In this document: piece by piece, positions 14,725 to 23,899 of the stretch
Layout of the letters: each line of letters opens with the position of its first letter
Numbering within the stretch: the first letter of the stretch is position 1
DNA from: an uncultured Candidatus Saccharibacteria bacterium
Lineage (GTDB): Bacteria; Patescibacteriota; Saccharimonadia; Saccharimonadales; Saccharimonadaceae
Length of the DNA: 64,000 nucleotides
Assembly (NCBI GenBank): GCA_946222675.1
Contig: CAMIMA010000002.1
Coordinates: 1 to 64,000 of the forward strand
Direction of reading: 5' to 3'
Position numbers and translations under genes: made by a program
Notes under the pieces: generated by a model
Database searches by the model: none
Seen by the model: the letters and a program-made list of their open reading frames with translations, nothing else
What the model was told of the DNA's origin: nothing

Positions 14725-16223
14725 TCCAAAACAATTTTAGATTGTTGTAGGTATACATTATCGCCATCCCCACCAAGGCTGAAGATATATTTATTGTTAC
14801 TTGATAGTGTTGCTGGTAGGCGCCCAGAAGTGATAGTTTGGCGGTTGTTGCCGTCGAATTCGAGAATGTCAATATTGTTATTGACGACATCGAAGATATG
14901 ATAGTCGTCAAGAAAGGCTAGTTTCTTACTGTCGCTTTGGCGGTCGAAGCGATAGATTTGCTTGGTTTCCGTGTCATATACGAGTACAGTTTTATCATAG
15001 CCAGCGTAAACCATGCGACCATTTGGACTAAGCTGCATCCAAGATAGTGTTTTGTCGCCAATCATAGCGTGAGCGGGTTTAATAGTTGATTGCTTATCTC
15101 CCTCATCTTCAGAGTCATTGTGTGACAAAGTTGGCGTTTCGTGGTGTTCGTCCAGTGGTCGAGGGATAATCTCAACTGTATTATTGCGCGCGACAAATAA
15201 ATAGTCTTGCCCGTTGTAACTGGTTACTATAGCTTGAGTCAATACGGCGTCGTCGTAATGGCGTACAGGCTTGAGCTGACTATCAGTAAATAAACTAACA
15301 GCTTGGTGAACTTTATTCGGGTCAGATTGATCGGTTGTTCTAGTGACGATAGCTAGCTTATTATTGCCGTAAATAGCGTAAGAGGTGACGTTGTCTGCTA
15401 GCTCAATGGTGCTACTTGGTGATTTAATATTGGCTGAGTACAGCTTGCCGTTACTAATGGCATAAAATGTCTCGCCACTGGTGCCATCAAATCTGACATT
15501 GGACAGTGGCGCGAGCGGCGTTGCTTTGTCGATATTTGATACCTTAATATCATTCTTATTGCGACAGTCAATTAGAATATATTCTGATTTGTCCTCCCAA
15601 GAGTGACGCATTAAGAGGTATTGCGAGCTAAAATCCCATTCAATAATATGAAATTGCTCGGCGACATTTGGCTGTGGGCGAGTGACGATGGAATCGTCAA
15701 ATTTAATATTATGTTGTTTTACTTTAACTACATCGGCTACATCTAGAATATTAATCCCCCAGCTGTTGCTAGCTGGTTGTACGGCAAGCCATTTGCGGTC
15801 AGGCGAACCAACCATATCAGCAACGGCGCCAAGCTTCTGCATCGGTTTGGTGATGACGTTGTTGGGAATAAGGCGTACGTAGTCGAGCCATTGGACCGTG
15901 CGCGGGGCGATACTGAGTGTTTTCTGCCAAGTGCGATAATTTGGCAGTGTCATTTTGATAGTCTGACTGCGTTTGCTGGTGTTGGCTCTATTGGGGGTTG
16001 TGCCCGCTTGTAGAGCGCCATCAATATAAACTGACGCTCCGCGCGGATATGAATTAAACTGCAGTAATGCAACTTGCGATACTTTACCTGACCAGATATC
16101 AAAGCGATACCCCATTGACAGAGCGGCGCAGATAATAACGCCAGTTACAATAGTGATTGTCATAACGCCATAAGTAAAAAATCTGAGGGCGATATCTTTG
16201 CGCGGTTTTTTGCTATCTTCCAT
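14721..16223 (-). CDS. membrane-anchored PEGA-domain / beta-propeller protein
   Basis: 500 aa. An N-terminal helix at about 15-37 (FFTYGVMTITIVTGVIICAALS) is followed by a PEGA domain at about 50-100 (FNSYPRGASVYIDGALQAGTTP...LPNYRTWQKTLSI). About 380 residues of WD40/TolB-like repeats follow, with turns such as SPDRKWLAVQP, WDFSSQYLLMRHSWEDKS and SPNGRMVYAGYDKTVLVYD. Probably an extracytoplasmic scaffold or sensor. It overlaps the sortase stop by 4 nt on the opposite strand, so the two genes converge without a spacer. Confidence 0.7.
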   Translation of the reverse strand: MEDSKKPRKDIALRFFTYGVMTITIVTGVIICAALSMGYRFDIWSGKVSQVALLQFNSYPRGASVYIDGALQAGTTPNRANTSKRSQTIKMTLPNYRTWQKTLSIAPRTVQWLDYVRLIPNNVITKPMQKLGAVADMVGSPDRKWLAVQPASNSWGINILDVADVVKVKQHNIKFDDSIVTRPQPNVAEQFHIIEWDFSSQYLLMRHSWEDKSEYILIDCRNKNDIKVSNIDKATPLAPLSNVRFDGTSGETFYAISNGKLYSANIKSPSSTIELADNVTSYAIYGNNKLAIVTRTTDQSDPNKVHQAVSLFTDSQLKPVRHYDDAVLTQAIVTSYNGQDYLFVARNNTVEIIPRPLDEHHETPTLSHNDSEDEGDKQSTIKPAHAMIGDKTLSWMQLSPNGRMVYAGYDKTVLVYDTETKQIYRFDRQSDSKKLAFLDDYHIFDVVNNNIDILEFDGNNRQTITSGRLPATLSSNNKYIFSLGGDGDNVYLQQSKIVLD

Positions 16224-16362
16224 ATTTTATCTATCTTCTTTAGATATTATAATTTTATATTAGTTTTTAAAAAAAATCAATAAAAAGCACTTGCATTATG
16301 ATTGCATAACCGTTATAATTAGAGACAAGGAATAGGAGGAGACAAAAGGAGACAAATAAATT

Positions 16363-18039
16363 ATGGGTACAGTCATCATCAATGGACAAACTTACGATGC
16401 AATCACTGGATTACCGGTAAATAGCAATAAAAACGATTTTGCTGATTGTGGGGCTAATAGTACACTACAGTCAGAGAGCAGGTTAAAGGCGCAGATTGAC
16501 GCAGAGCGACGTGCAATTTTGGGCGGTGCTGTTTCTAATAATAGAGATAATTCGGTTAAAGCAGTTACTCCGCGTGGCATCAAACATGAAGTTGAAACGG
16601 CAGCCAAGACAGTAGTTGAGCGAGCACATAATTGCGCAGCACCAGATTGGATTAATAATTACATTCAGGGCGGCGCGCCGCGAGAGATTCAACCTGTAAC
16701 TGAGCAAGAGCGCGATTTTCGTACAATGTTGCGTAATCGTAAACCAATTAGTGTAAAGCGCCAGCCGGGTGTATCTCAAACATTAAATCGCCGTTATGTT
16801 CGAAGACTAAACTCAGAAGCGCAAGACAAAACCTATACACAGTCTATAGCTATCGACCAATATCATAAGAGTAAGGCGATGCGTAAGTTGTTTGATAGCA
16901 AGGTGGCGCCGGTGCGCCCAGTATTGAGCAAGCGTCAATCAGCTGCATTTCAGTCGCATAATGCGCGTTCTACTGTGACAACAGTAGCAGCTGTTGCTGC
17001 AGCTCAGGCAGCTGAACAGCGTAATGTACAGCGTAATGTACAACAGGCAACCGCTTCGACAGTGACAGCATCGCAGCAAGCAGCTATGAAGGTTGCAGCT
17101 ATGCGAGCGGCAGCGGTAGCAGCGCAGCGTAACGCGCAAATTGCAGCAGCACAACGTGCTACATTACAACAAGCCGTCCAGCATCAGGCTGTTAAACATC
17201 AGGCTGCCCAGCGCCAGACTAACAAAGACAATAGTCAGGTCGTAAGCAATGTTTCAGCTAAGTTTGCTCGCCCAAATACAGGACGTTCGTTATCTGGAGT
17301 TCAGCGGCCGGTTTATCCACGACCAATTCAAAATGATGTAGTTAAGCAAGAGTCGCAGACCAATCACATTGTTAGCAATTCAGCCCCAGCTCGAAATCAT
17401 AGTAATAATGTTGAACGAGTATCGGATGATATTACCAGCGCATTAATTCATGCTGATGAATTGCGCAATCGCCAGCAGGCACGTCAAACCGAATCCAGGC
17501 ATGAACATAAGAGCGAAGCTCCATTAATGGATATGGTACGTGCTGAGTTGGAGAATACAAAGAAGCAGGAGACTAAGCGCGGCCAGCGTAAGTTTAAGCT
17601 GTCAGCTATCGCTGCGGCAATAACAGCAGTTGCTTTAGTGTTGGGCTATGGCGGATATCTAGTGTATCCTAATGTGCAATTACGTATCGCAGCTTCACAA
17701 GCTGGGCTCGACGCCAAAACGTTTTATGCGCCTAAGGGCTACAAGGTGAGTGGCTCAGTAGCAATGGGCGCCGGTAAACTGGCAATTAATTACCACGGTG
17801 AGAATAACGCGTCATATCGGTTAAATCAGGAGCGCAGTAAGACTACTGAGGAACAGCTGAAGAGCGAGGCTACTATGAAGGGTAAGGATAGCTTCGATAG
17901 TTTGAAGGCTGGTGACGTGAACGTTTATCGTTACAATGATAAGGCTGCATGGGTGAAGGATGGTGTGTTGTACACACTAGACACAAACGACTTCTTAACT
18001 AGCGACCAGATTACTAAAATTGCTAGTAGCATAAAGTAA
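16363..18039 (+). CDS. bitopic membrane protein, Ala/Gln-rich cytoplasmic region, DUF4367-like C-domain
   Basis: 558 aa. Residues 1-400 are cytoplasmic and low in complexity, with an Ala/Gln/Arg-rich coiled region at about 200-290 (AAAQAAEQRNVQRNVQQ and similar, including a 12-nt direct DNA repeat near 17020-17043). One membrane helix lies at about 413-433 (LSAIAAAITAVALVLGYGGY). The last 115 residues resemble a DUF4367-type domain (FYAPKGYKVSGSVAMGAGKLAINYHG...YRLNQERS). It is divergent from the PEGA gene. A purine-rich leader with GGAGGAGAC precedes the ATG. Confidence 0.55.
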   Translation: MGTVIINGQTYDAITGLPVNSNKNDFADCGANSTLQSESRLKAQIDAERRAILGGAVSNNRDNSVKAVTPRGIKHEVETAAKTVVERAHNCAAPDWINNYIQGGAPREIQPVTEQERDFRTMLRNRKPISVKRQPGVSQTLNRRYVRRLNSEAQDKTYTQSIAIDQYHKSKAMRKLFDSKVAPVRPVLSKRQSAAFQSHNARSTVTTVAAVAAAQAAEQRNVQRNVQQATASTVTASQQAAMKVAAMRAAAVAAQRNAQIAAAQRATLQQAVQHQAVKHQAAQRQTNKDNSQVVSNVSAKFARPNTGRSLSGVQRPVYPRPIQNDVVKQESQTNHIVSNSAPARNHSNNVERVSDDITSALIHADELRNRQQARQTESRHEHKSEAPLMDMVRAELENTKKQETKRGQRKFKLSAIAAAITAVALVLGYGGYLVYPNVQLRIAASQAGLDAKTFYAPKGYKVSGSVAMGAGKLAINYHGENNASYRLNQERSKTTEEQLKSEATMKGKDSFDSLKAGDVNVYRYNDKAAWVKDGVLYTLDTNDFLTSDQITKIASSIK

Positions 18040-18061
18040 GCAGACTATGCTTTATAGATTG

Positions 18062-18085
18062 GGCCAGCTAAATTGGTAGCTGGTC
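18062..18085 (+). terminator. possible terminator
   Basis: GGCCAGCTA...TAGCTGGTC stem with an A/T-rich but not pure T tail. It lies between the DUF4367-like gene and the next promoter. Confidence 0.5.
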
Positions 18086-18095
18086 TAATTTGTTG

Positions 18096-18101
18096 TATAA
18101 T
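18096..18101 (+). promoter_or_regulatory. -10 box 8 nt before start codon
   Basis: TATAAT at 18096-18101, ATG at 18110. A weak GAGGG lies in the 8-nt gap, but much of it would not be transcribed. Confidence 0.55.
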
Positions 18102-18109
18102 TAGAGGGT

Positions 18110-19666
18110 ATGAACCAGCCAAATAGTTTGGCTTTGGCGTTTGCGCATGAGCTGGCGCAAATCAACCAAGCGAATTCTGAAAAACCGAAGTCCGAAGACG
18201 ATGATAAATTACACGTGCAAGAGACAGGGGCTATTTTTAGTGAGATATACGAGAACATTCGCAATGCCAGCCAGAATGCCCAAGAAAACTTGCTTTTAAT
18301 GCACGCCATCGCGCGATTTATTTCGCGTTATTTCAATGGTATGAAGCGTCAGAGCAAGCGCAGTGGTGAAGATTTGATAATTGAATTGACATTGGCGGGC
18401 TATTTGCCAAACGACAGCGTTAGTTTGTCCACTATTGACCAATTTACCGCTATGATAAAATCTGCTGTTGCGGTGAAGCGTAGTATTGGCGCTAAAGTGA
18501 ATGGCCATGTGGACGCTTGGATTGTGGAGCCACTAGCTGCTAATATCGAGGCTATTTTGCGCGACCATCGTTCCGAGCAGGCCTTAGCGAATGCAGCTTA
18601 TAATTATTTCTTATCGGCAATTGATATTGATAAGCTAGCGAACGGCGCGGAAAAGCCAGCGAATTATGAAGCAACATTGTATGTCGCAGTCAATAAGGTG
18701 CTATTAAAGTCAGCGGATGCCACTATCCGATACAATCTTGGCTTACGCTATGGGATCAATCCGACAACAATCAATGGGTTGGTGAACTTTAACCAGCAGC
18801 TTGATCAGATATTTGAGTCGGATTTATACAAGAAATTATTGAGAATTGTGGATCGTAACGGTGCTGCTTGGCGAATTATTGGGCGTTGTATCGAGAAGGA
18901 CGAACATTTTGAGCTTAAACTCACCTCCGATAAAGCATTACTGGGTGCAGTTAATACCGCCACACTAAACACTTATGTTGACGTCAATAGCAATATTAAT
19001 CGTGGTGTGATTCGTAGTATTATCTTCTTAATTATTACTAAATTTATTATCGGTATTGCTATGGAGGTGCCGTACGATATGGCGGTGCACCATCAGGTGA
19101 TTTGGCTGGCGCTTGGTGTTAATTTGCTATTGCCGCCGCTATACATGGCGTTCTTGCGGGCGACGCTAATTATGCCTGATGCGCGTAACACTAAGGCGCT
19201 AGCAAAGAACATTGAGCGGATTTTCTTTACGCCAATTCCAAAGCGGCCATTTTTGTCGCTGCGGCAGCGACATTTTTCGAAAATATTTAATTTTATCTAT
19301 TATCTAGTAGTGATTGGTGTGTTCGCTGGTGTGTCGTGGCTTTTGATCACCTACGCAGCGTTCGAATGGATTCACTTGGCTATCTTCTTCATCTTTATCA
19401 GCACGGCTAGCTTCTTAGGCTTTCGGATTAGCCGCAATATTCGCGAGATTGAGGTTGGAGATGAGGCTACCACAACGATGACGATTGTACGTGATATTGT
19501 CTATATGCCATTCGTTAATGTTGGCCGCCACCTTAGTGAAACTTATGCAAAAATCAATTTAGTGTCGCGCTTCCTCGATATGTTTGTAGAGATGCCGATG
19601 AAGCTAATCATCGCTTTCTTCCGGCGCTGGGGTAGCTTTATGAACGCTAAAAAAGACGATTTATAA
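18110..19666 (+). CDS. large membrane protein, 4 TM, unknown function
   Basis: 518 aa. The first 290 residues are predicted cytoplasmic and helical. Helices lie at about 303-322 (IRSIIFLIITKFIIGIAM), 327-346 (VIWLALGVNLLLPPLYMAFL), 395-415 (FIYYLVVIGVFAGVSWLLIT) and 419-438 (WIHLAIFFIFISTASFLGF). A C-terminal segment could lie along the membrane (FLDMFVEMPMKLIIAFFRRW). No known family recognised. Single gene followed by a strong hairpin. Confidence 0.6.
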   Translation: MNQPNSLALAFAHELAQINQANSEKPKSEDDDKLHVQETGAIFSEIYENIRNASQNAQENLLLMHAIARFISRYFNGMKRQSKRSGEDLIIELTLAGYLPNDSVSLSTIDQFTAMIKSAVAVKRSIGAKVNGHVDAWIVEPLAANIEAILRDHRSEQALANAAYNYFLSAIDIDKLANGAEKPANYEATLYVAVNKVLLKSADATIRYNLGLRYGINPTTINGLVNFNQQLDQIFESDLYKKLLRIVDRNGAAWRIIGRCIEKDEHFELKLTSDKALLGAVNTATLNTYVDVNSNINRGVIRSIIFLIITKFIIGIAMEVPYDMAVHHQVIWLALGVNLLLPPLYMAFLRATLIMPDARNTKALAKNIERIFFTPIPKRPFLSLRQRHFSKIFNFIYYLVVIGVFAGVSWLLITYAAFEWIHLAIFFIFISTASFLGFRISRNIREIEVGDEATTTMTIVRDIVYMPFVNVGRHLSETYAKINLVSRFLDMFVEMPMKLIIAFFRRWGSFMNAKKDDL

Positions 19667-19696
19667 AAAGGCTTTAGTAGTTGCTAGCACTACTAA

Positions 19697-19747
19697 AAAA
19701 CGATTCATCCACTGCAGAATATGCATTCCACAACCATGAATCGTTTT
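19697..19747. terminator. 12-bp perfect hairpin, probable terminator
   Basis: AAAACGATTCAT (19697-19708) and ATGAATCGTTTT (19736-19747) around a 27-nt loop. A smaller TAGTAGT/ACTACTA hairpin lies just before it. The loop is long for a terminator, so another role is possible. Confidence 0.55.
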
Positions 19748-19854
19748 ATATTTCTAATTATATTAGATAACAATAAAAAGTCAATCAAGTTGTGCTAAAC
19801 GTGTAAATATGCCACAATAAAACATACAGTAGGCGTTAAAGAAAGGATTAGCTT

Positions 19855-20163
19855 ATGACTAGCAAAAACTCATCCGGCGTTGGTAATTGGAATCAGCGCA
19901 GCAAACAACAAAAAATTACTCTGATTGTCGTAATTTCTCTAGTGGCATTGGTGGCTGTGTTAATTATAGACTTAGTTGCAATGTCTAACGATAAACTATT
20001 CCATATGGCGGTTGTATTATTAGTTACAGTCTTAGTTGTGATGTTTAACAATAAACCATCACATAATATCGAAGCGCAAACAACCAAGCAGGAAGAACCG
20101 AAGAAAGAGGAAGCTAAGCCTGTAGAGAAGGTGAAAGCGAAGCGGCTAAGGGTACGGAGGTGA
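19855..20163 (+). CDS. small membrane protein, 102 aa
   Basis: Two closely spaced helices (ITLIVVISLVALVAVLIIDLVAM and LFHMAVVLLVTVLVVMF) and a highly charged C-terminal tail rich in Lys/Glu ending KAKRLRVRR. AAAGGATT lies upstream of the ATG. Both termini are probably cytoplasmic; function unknown. Confidence 0.5.
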   Translation: MTSKNSSGVGNWNQRSKQQKITLIVVISLVALVAVLIIDLVAMSNDKLFHMAVVLLVTVLVVMFNNKPSHNIEAQTTKQEEPKKEEAKPVEKVKAKRLRVRR

Positions 20164-20221
20164 CATATACGCGTTGTATCGGTGTCTAAATATTAGATAA
20201 TATTAAGGTTGCTAGTTTAAC

Positions 20222-20242
20222 AGCCCCTCCTCATGGGGGGGC
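20222..20242 (+). terminator. rho-independent terminator
   Basis: AGCCCC...GGGGGCT stem followed by ATTTAG, 60 nt after the small membrane protein gene. Confidence 0.65.
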
Positions 20243-20299
20243 TATTTAGTATTGACCAGTGGCATTATGCTATACCAGTATTAACAGCGTATGTAGCTG

Positions 20300-20521
20300 G
20301 GTAGTTGAAATACTCGTACACCGAGAAGGAGCTGGTAGAGCAAATTGCTAAGCGGTTTGAACTAAAGACAGATATAAAGTGAGATAAGCTTTAGTAACCC
20401 CAAGATGTTTAAAAATAGCTCGTTGTTCGGCGCGATTAATTCTTTGGTACTGTTTCGTGCATCGCAGGAGGACAATATTGCGTTGCAGGAAAAGATAGAG
20501 GAGGATAAATGTATGGTATAA
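20300..20521 (+). pseudogene. possible gene remnant upstream of der
   Basis: Two short coding-like stretches in different frames: YSYTEKELVEQIAKRFELKTDIK ending at a TGA near 20382, and an ATG-started 38-codon frame at 20405-20521 containing LFGAINSLVLFRASQED and a charged tail. Together they resemble the decayed C-terminal half of an alpha-helical protein. The 366-nt gap holds nothing else apart from the terminator and the der promoter. Confidence 0.3.
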
Positions 20522-20522
20522 T
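20514..20522 (+). promoter_or_regulatory. extended -10 (TGGTATAAT) 8 nt before der
   Basis: TGG-TATAAT ends at 20522, ATG at 20531, no Shine-Dalgarno site between. Confidence 0.7.
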
Positions 20523-20530
20523 ATTGATAT

Positions 20531-21955
20531 ATGTCAAACCGCAAACTACCTCTCGTCGCTATCGTCGGCCGCACTAATGCCGGCAAGTCTTCGCTGTTTA
20601 ATCGCTTGGTCGGGTCGATGGATGCTATCGTAGCGCGCGAAGCGGGTACGACGCGCGACTCGGTTTATCGGCGGGTAGAACACAAAGAGGGTGCGTTTAT
20701 TTTAATTGATACGGCTGGTTTGAAGGATGCCCCAGCGGATGAATTTGAGGCGACAATTCAGGACCAAGTGAACGACGCTATTCAGTCGGCGGATGCGATT
20801 TTATTTGTTAAGGACTGCACTGAACCAGCCACGCAAGATGACCGCGCGCTTGCCAAGAATATTTTACGTTCGGGGAAGCCAGTAATTTTGGCGCTTAATA
20901 AGACTGACATCAAGGGGCATTATGGCGTGGAGGAATATTTGCGCCTTGGTATTAAGGCAGAGGATATTATTCTAACTAGCGCTGAGCACAACCGTGGTAT
21001 TGAGCAGCTGTTGCATGCTATCATGCAAAATATTCCACATGTGCACGCTCGCGAAGCCGACGAGGTGATCAAGGTTGCCTTAATTGGCCGTCCAAATGCT
21101 GGTAAATCACATTTATTCAATACGCTGGTCGGTAAGCAGCAAGCTGTGGTAGCAAATGTGGCCGGTACAACGCGCGACATTAATCGTACTAGTGTGCGCT
21201 ATCATGGTAAGACGATCGAATTATTAGATACGGCCGGTGTGCGCCGTAACGGTAAAATTGAGCAGGGTATTGAGAAATTTAGCGTGTTGCGAACGGTGAG
21301 TGCGATTGAAGAATCGGATATTTGCTTATTGTTGATGGATGTTAACGAGCTTAATACTGCGTTGGACACCAAGTTGGCTGGACAAATTATCGATGCTGGC
21401 AAGGGTCTGATAATTGTTGTGAGTAAATGGGACTCAGTAATGGGCAAGGATGCTTATACGAGGGACGCTTTGGCACCAAGTATTGCACGCACCTTTGATT
21501 TTGCTCCATGGGCGCCGCTTATCTTTACTTCGTCAGTTACAGGGCAGAATGTCACCAAGTTGTTTGATTTAATTACTGATATCGCCGCTACTCGTCGTCA
21601 GACTATTTCAACTAGCAAGCTTAATGACTGCCTGAAGAAATGCATTTTACACCATCAACCGGCTGGGTTGAAGAATACGCACCCAAAGTTGCGTTATGTA
21701 GTGCAAACTGATGTGACGCCGCCGTGGTTTGTGATTTATGGTAGTAATTTAAAGTATCTTCATTGGTCATATAAGCGGTATCTGGAGGCGCAGTGGCGCG
21801 AAAGCTTTGGTGGCTTTGAGGGTACGGCGATTAAATTTAGTTTTCGCGACGAGAAGCAGATTCAGGCGAATCGCGAGAAGGAGCGTAAGCAGGCAGAGAG
21901 AGCAGCTCGTCGTGCGGCGCGACCAGCTAAGTCGGACAGCTCTAAATCTGAGTAA
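20531..21955 (+). CDS. der: ribosome biogenesis GTPase Der (EngA)
   Basis: Double GTPase needed for 50S assembly. 474 aa. The first G domain has GRTNAGKSSLFN, DTAG and NKTD; the second has GRPNAGKSHLFN, DTAGVRR and SKWD. The C-terminal KH-like domain follows (KLRYVVQTDVTPPWFVIYG), with a basic Arg/Ala/Lys tail. Full length; single gene; terminator immediately after. Confidence 0.97.
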   Translation: MSNRKLPLVAIVGRTNAGKSSLFNRLVGSMDAIVAREAGTTRDSVYRRVEHKEGAFILIDTAGLKDAPADEFEATIQDQVNDAIQSADAILFVKDCTEPATQDDRALAKNILRSGKPVILALNKTDIKGHYGVEEYLRLGIKAEDIILTSAEHNRGIEQLLHAIMQNIPHVHAREADEVIKVALIGRPNAGKSHLFNTLVGKQQAVVANVAGTTRDINRTSVRYHGKTIELLDTAGVRRNGKIEQGIEKFSVLRTVSAIEESDICLLLMDVNELNTALDTKLAGQIIDAGKGLIIVVSKWDSVMGKDAYTRDALAPSIARTFDFAPWAPLIFTSSVTGQNVTKLFDLITDIAATRRQTISTSKLNDCLKKCILHHQPAGLKNTHPKLRYVVQTDVTPPWFVIYGSNLKYLHWSYKRYLEAQWRESFGGFEGTAIKFSFRDEKQIQANREKERKQAERAARRAARPAKSDSSKSE

Positions 21956-21961
21956 TAAAAT

Positions 21962-21985
21962 ACACCCCCAAATTATTGGGGGTGT
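21962..21985. terminator. bidirectional terminator after der
   Basis: ACACCCCCAA-atta-TTGGGGGTGT with A/T on both sides, between der and the converging 95-aa gene. Confidence 0.85.
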
Positions 21986-21999
21986 TTGCTAGGAGTTAT

Positions 22000-22287
22000 T
22001 TATTCATCGCGGGCTTGCCAAATCATTACACTGGTATCGTAATAGAGAGTGCTGTTGCCATCAATGTAGCGAGCTAGAAAAGCTAGTTCACTTGTGGCGA
22101 CTTCTAAACCGTGCTTCTTATTACAATATTTTAGGTAATTAATGACGGCATCGCGAAATTCTGCGACATCTTCTTTACTATCGTGATGCTCAGCTAATTT
22201 CTTTTCGGCATTAGACAATGAGTAGTATAACTTGTCGTTATAGATAAGCCAAGTGAAGAAGCGCTTCATACGTTTAAAAACGTTCAT
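22000..22287 (-). CDS. hypothetical protein, 95 aa, strongly promoted
   Basis: Small soluble helical protein, basic at the N-terminus (MNVFKRMKRFFTWLIYNDK) and aromatic throughout (YLKYCNKKHG, LARYIDGNSTLYYDTSVMIWQ). GGAGGA precedes the ATG. It is transcribed from a fully consensus promoter, so it may be abundant. No family recognised. Confidence 0.55.
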   Translation of the reverse strand: MNVFKRMKRFFTWLIYNDKLYYSLSNAEKKLAEHHDSKEDVAEFRDAVINYLKYCNKKHGLEVATSELAFLARYIDGNSTLYYDTSVMIWQARDE

Positions 22288-22328
22288 AATAGTCCTCCGG
22301 AAGGTGCTGATTTTGTTAATCCGATTAT

Positions 22329-22357
22329 ATTATAAGCTATTATGCTAATTTTGTCAA
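22329..22357 (-). promoter_or_regulatory. consensus promoter TTGACA-N17-TATAAT
   Basis: On the minus strand TTGACA is at 22352-22357 and TATAAT at 22329-22334. The -35 hexamer is one arm of a TTGTCAA/TTGACAA inverted repeat (22351-22357 with 22374-22380). Confidence 0.85.
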
Positions 22358-22485
22358 GATGGTTGCGGTTATTTTGACAATTTGGCAAAACTTAGGCATG
22401 AGATTTGCGTAAATTAGTATTGTATTACTAAAAAATACAACACTTTTATTCGCCTTATCTGTTAATTATGTGGATAAATTTAAGG

Positions 22486-22514
22486 TTGACGCGGGCCAAT
22501 TTGTACGCTATAAT
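22486..22514 (+). promoter_or_regulatory. promoter TTGACG-N17-TATAAT
   Basis: TTGACG (22486-22491), 17 nt, TATAAT (22509-22514). Same -35 hexamer and spacer length as the tetR promoter. It drives the 22550-25529 run of genes or its first part. Confidence 0.8.
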
Positions 22515-22549
22515 AACCGGTGAGGATTAAGAAAAAGAAAGAGAGAACT

Positions 22550-23077
22550 ATGAGCGAGAATAAGTTCGATGAAGCAACCTTGCCAGACAAGCAAGTTAAG
22601 CGGTTACGCAGTTTACTAATTGAGGCAGAGAAGAATTTGGCAGCAGCCAAAGAACTGCTCTACTCAATTGTTGGTGATGATGATATGCCGGCACGTACGG
22701 CGTCGGATGTAACCGGCAAGGTAATTGAAGGTGTCTTTGACGGCCAAACAATGCACGATAATGAAGGTAAATCTTACCCAGTACCAGCCAACTATGCTTC
22801 AAAGTCAAAGCTGGTTGAGGGTGACATCCTAAAGCTAACAATTGCTAACGACGGATCGTTTATTTACAAGCAGATTGGGCCGGTACCGCGTCGACAGCTA
22901 GTTGGCACATTGGTACAGCACGACGGTGCGTATTACGTAGAAGCTGGTTCGCGTGAGTATCGTGTGTTACTAGCGTCAGTTACCTTCTTCCGTGGTCATA
23001 TTGGCGATCAAGTATCAGTAATTGTACCAGATGATAATTCTAATGCCGAGTGGGCAGCAGTGGAGGCGATTTTATAA
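22550..23077 (+). CDS. conserved hypothetical protein, beta-rich
   Basis: 175 aa from ATG 22550 (weak AGAGAG site; a GTG ten codons upstream gives only a Lys-rich extension). An N-terminal helix of about 40 residues (LPDKQVKRLRSLLIEAEKNLAAAKELL) is followed by two OB-like or barrel-like segments (GKVIEGVFDGQTMHDNEGK, LVEGDILKLTIANDGSFIYKQIGPVPRR, then REYRVLLASVTFFRGHIGDQVSVIVPDD). Cytoplasmic. It overlaps the next gene by 1 nt. I believe it is a Patescibacteria-type orphan family; a nucleic-acid-binding role is a guess. Confidence 0.55.
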   Translation: MSENKFDEATLPDKQVKRLRSLLIEAEKNLAAAKELLYSIVGDDDMPARTASDVTGKVIEGVFDGQTMHDNEGKSYPVPANYASKSKLVEGDILKLTIANDGSFIYKQIGPVPRRQLVGTLVQHDGAYYVEAGSREYRVLLASVTFFRGHIGDQVSVIVPDDNSNAEWAAVEAIL

Positions 23078-23898
23078 TGTTTAAGTATCAACCAGAATCA
23101 AAAGAAGCTAAATTGGAGGCTGCCAAGCGTTCGCGCGCCTTGGTATCGTTATTGACCATTGTTGGTTTCGTAGTATTGGCTGTCATCATTTTACTATCGT
23201 GCTTTATTTATAATTCACTAAATGATAGTTCAAAGGCAGCTAAACTTAGCGCAAGCAGGAATAACACTAAGGTGCGAGACGCTAAAAAAGATGCAAATGA
23301 AGATAAGTCTGATGCGTTGCCAGCCGAGCTAACAAAGCCAGTAACTGACGCCTCTTCAAGTACTCATCTGATTGACCACTTTGATGGTAAACTCGATTCT
23401 AAGGTTACAGTACTGGAGTATGCTGACTTTACGTGCCCGTATTGCCAGAAGATTCATGCCACAATGAAGAAAATTAATAGCGATTATCGTGATAAGGTGT
23501 TGTTTGTCTATCGTTCTTATAACGTAGGTCATACTTATTCGGCAATTACGGCACGTGCGGCGGAGGCGGCATATATTGTTGGCGATCAGGCTGGCTACTT
23601 CAAGATGGCGGATGTTCTATATAGCAGCCATGACTGGATGACAACAGACTATATTGAGGCATCTGATCTTGACGCTAAGCTAATTGATATGGCTAAGCAG
23701 GCTGGCCTTGATGGTAATAAATTACTAGCAGTATTTAAAGCGCATAAGGATAATACAATTGATAGAAAGCTAGCGCGTGACCGTGATTTTGGCGAGAGGT
23801 CAAATATTAATGGTACGCCAACAATTATTGTGAACGGCAAGACGGTAAAGCCTTCTGATAGTGAGATTCGGGCTGCTATTGATGCTGCATTAAAGTAA
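23077..23898 (+). CDS. DsbA-family thiol-disulfide oxidoreductase, membrane anchored
   Basis: 273 aa from ATG 23077, overlapping the previous stop by 1 nt. TM anchor at about 24-46, Lys/Asp/Ser-rich linker to about 100, then a DsbA/thioredoxin_4 domain: VLEYADFTCPYCQKIH (CPYC at about 119-122), helical insertion with HTYSAITARAAEAAYIVGDQ, and NINGTPTIIVNGK with the cis-Pro. It oxidises or isomerises Cys pairs of exported proteins. The second such protein in the window; no DsbB/VKOR partner is nearby. Confidence 0.88.
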   Translation: MFKYQPESKEAKLEAAKRSRALVSLLTIVGFVVLAVIILLSCFIYNSLNDSSKAAKLSASRNNTKVRDAKKDANEDKSDALPAELTKPVTDASSSTHLIDHFDGKLDSKVTVLEYADFTCPYCQKIHATMKKINSDYRDKVLFVYRSYNVGHTYSAITARAAEAAYIVGDQAGYFKMADVLYSSHDWMTTDYIEASDLDAKLIDMAKQAGLDGNKLLAVFKAHKDNTIDRKLARDRDFGERSNINGTPTIIVNGKTVKPSDSEIRAAIDAALK

Positions 23899-23899
23899 A

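Noticed and set aside
17020..17220. Ala/Gln-rich repeats as a mobile or minisatellite array
   Set aside because: Only one short 12-nt exact repeat; the rest is protein-level composition bias in a coiled region.
19697..19747. 12-bp hairpin as an insertion-sequence terminal repeat
   Set aside because: No transposase or target duplication nearby and only 51 bp in total; a terminator or structural hairpin is simpler.
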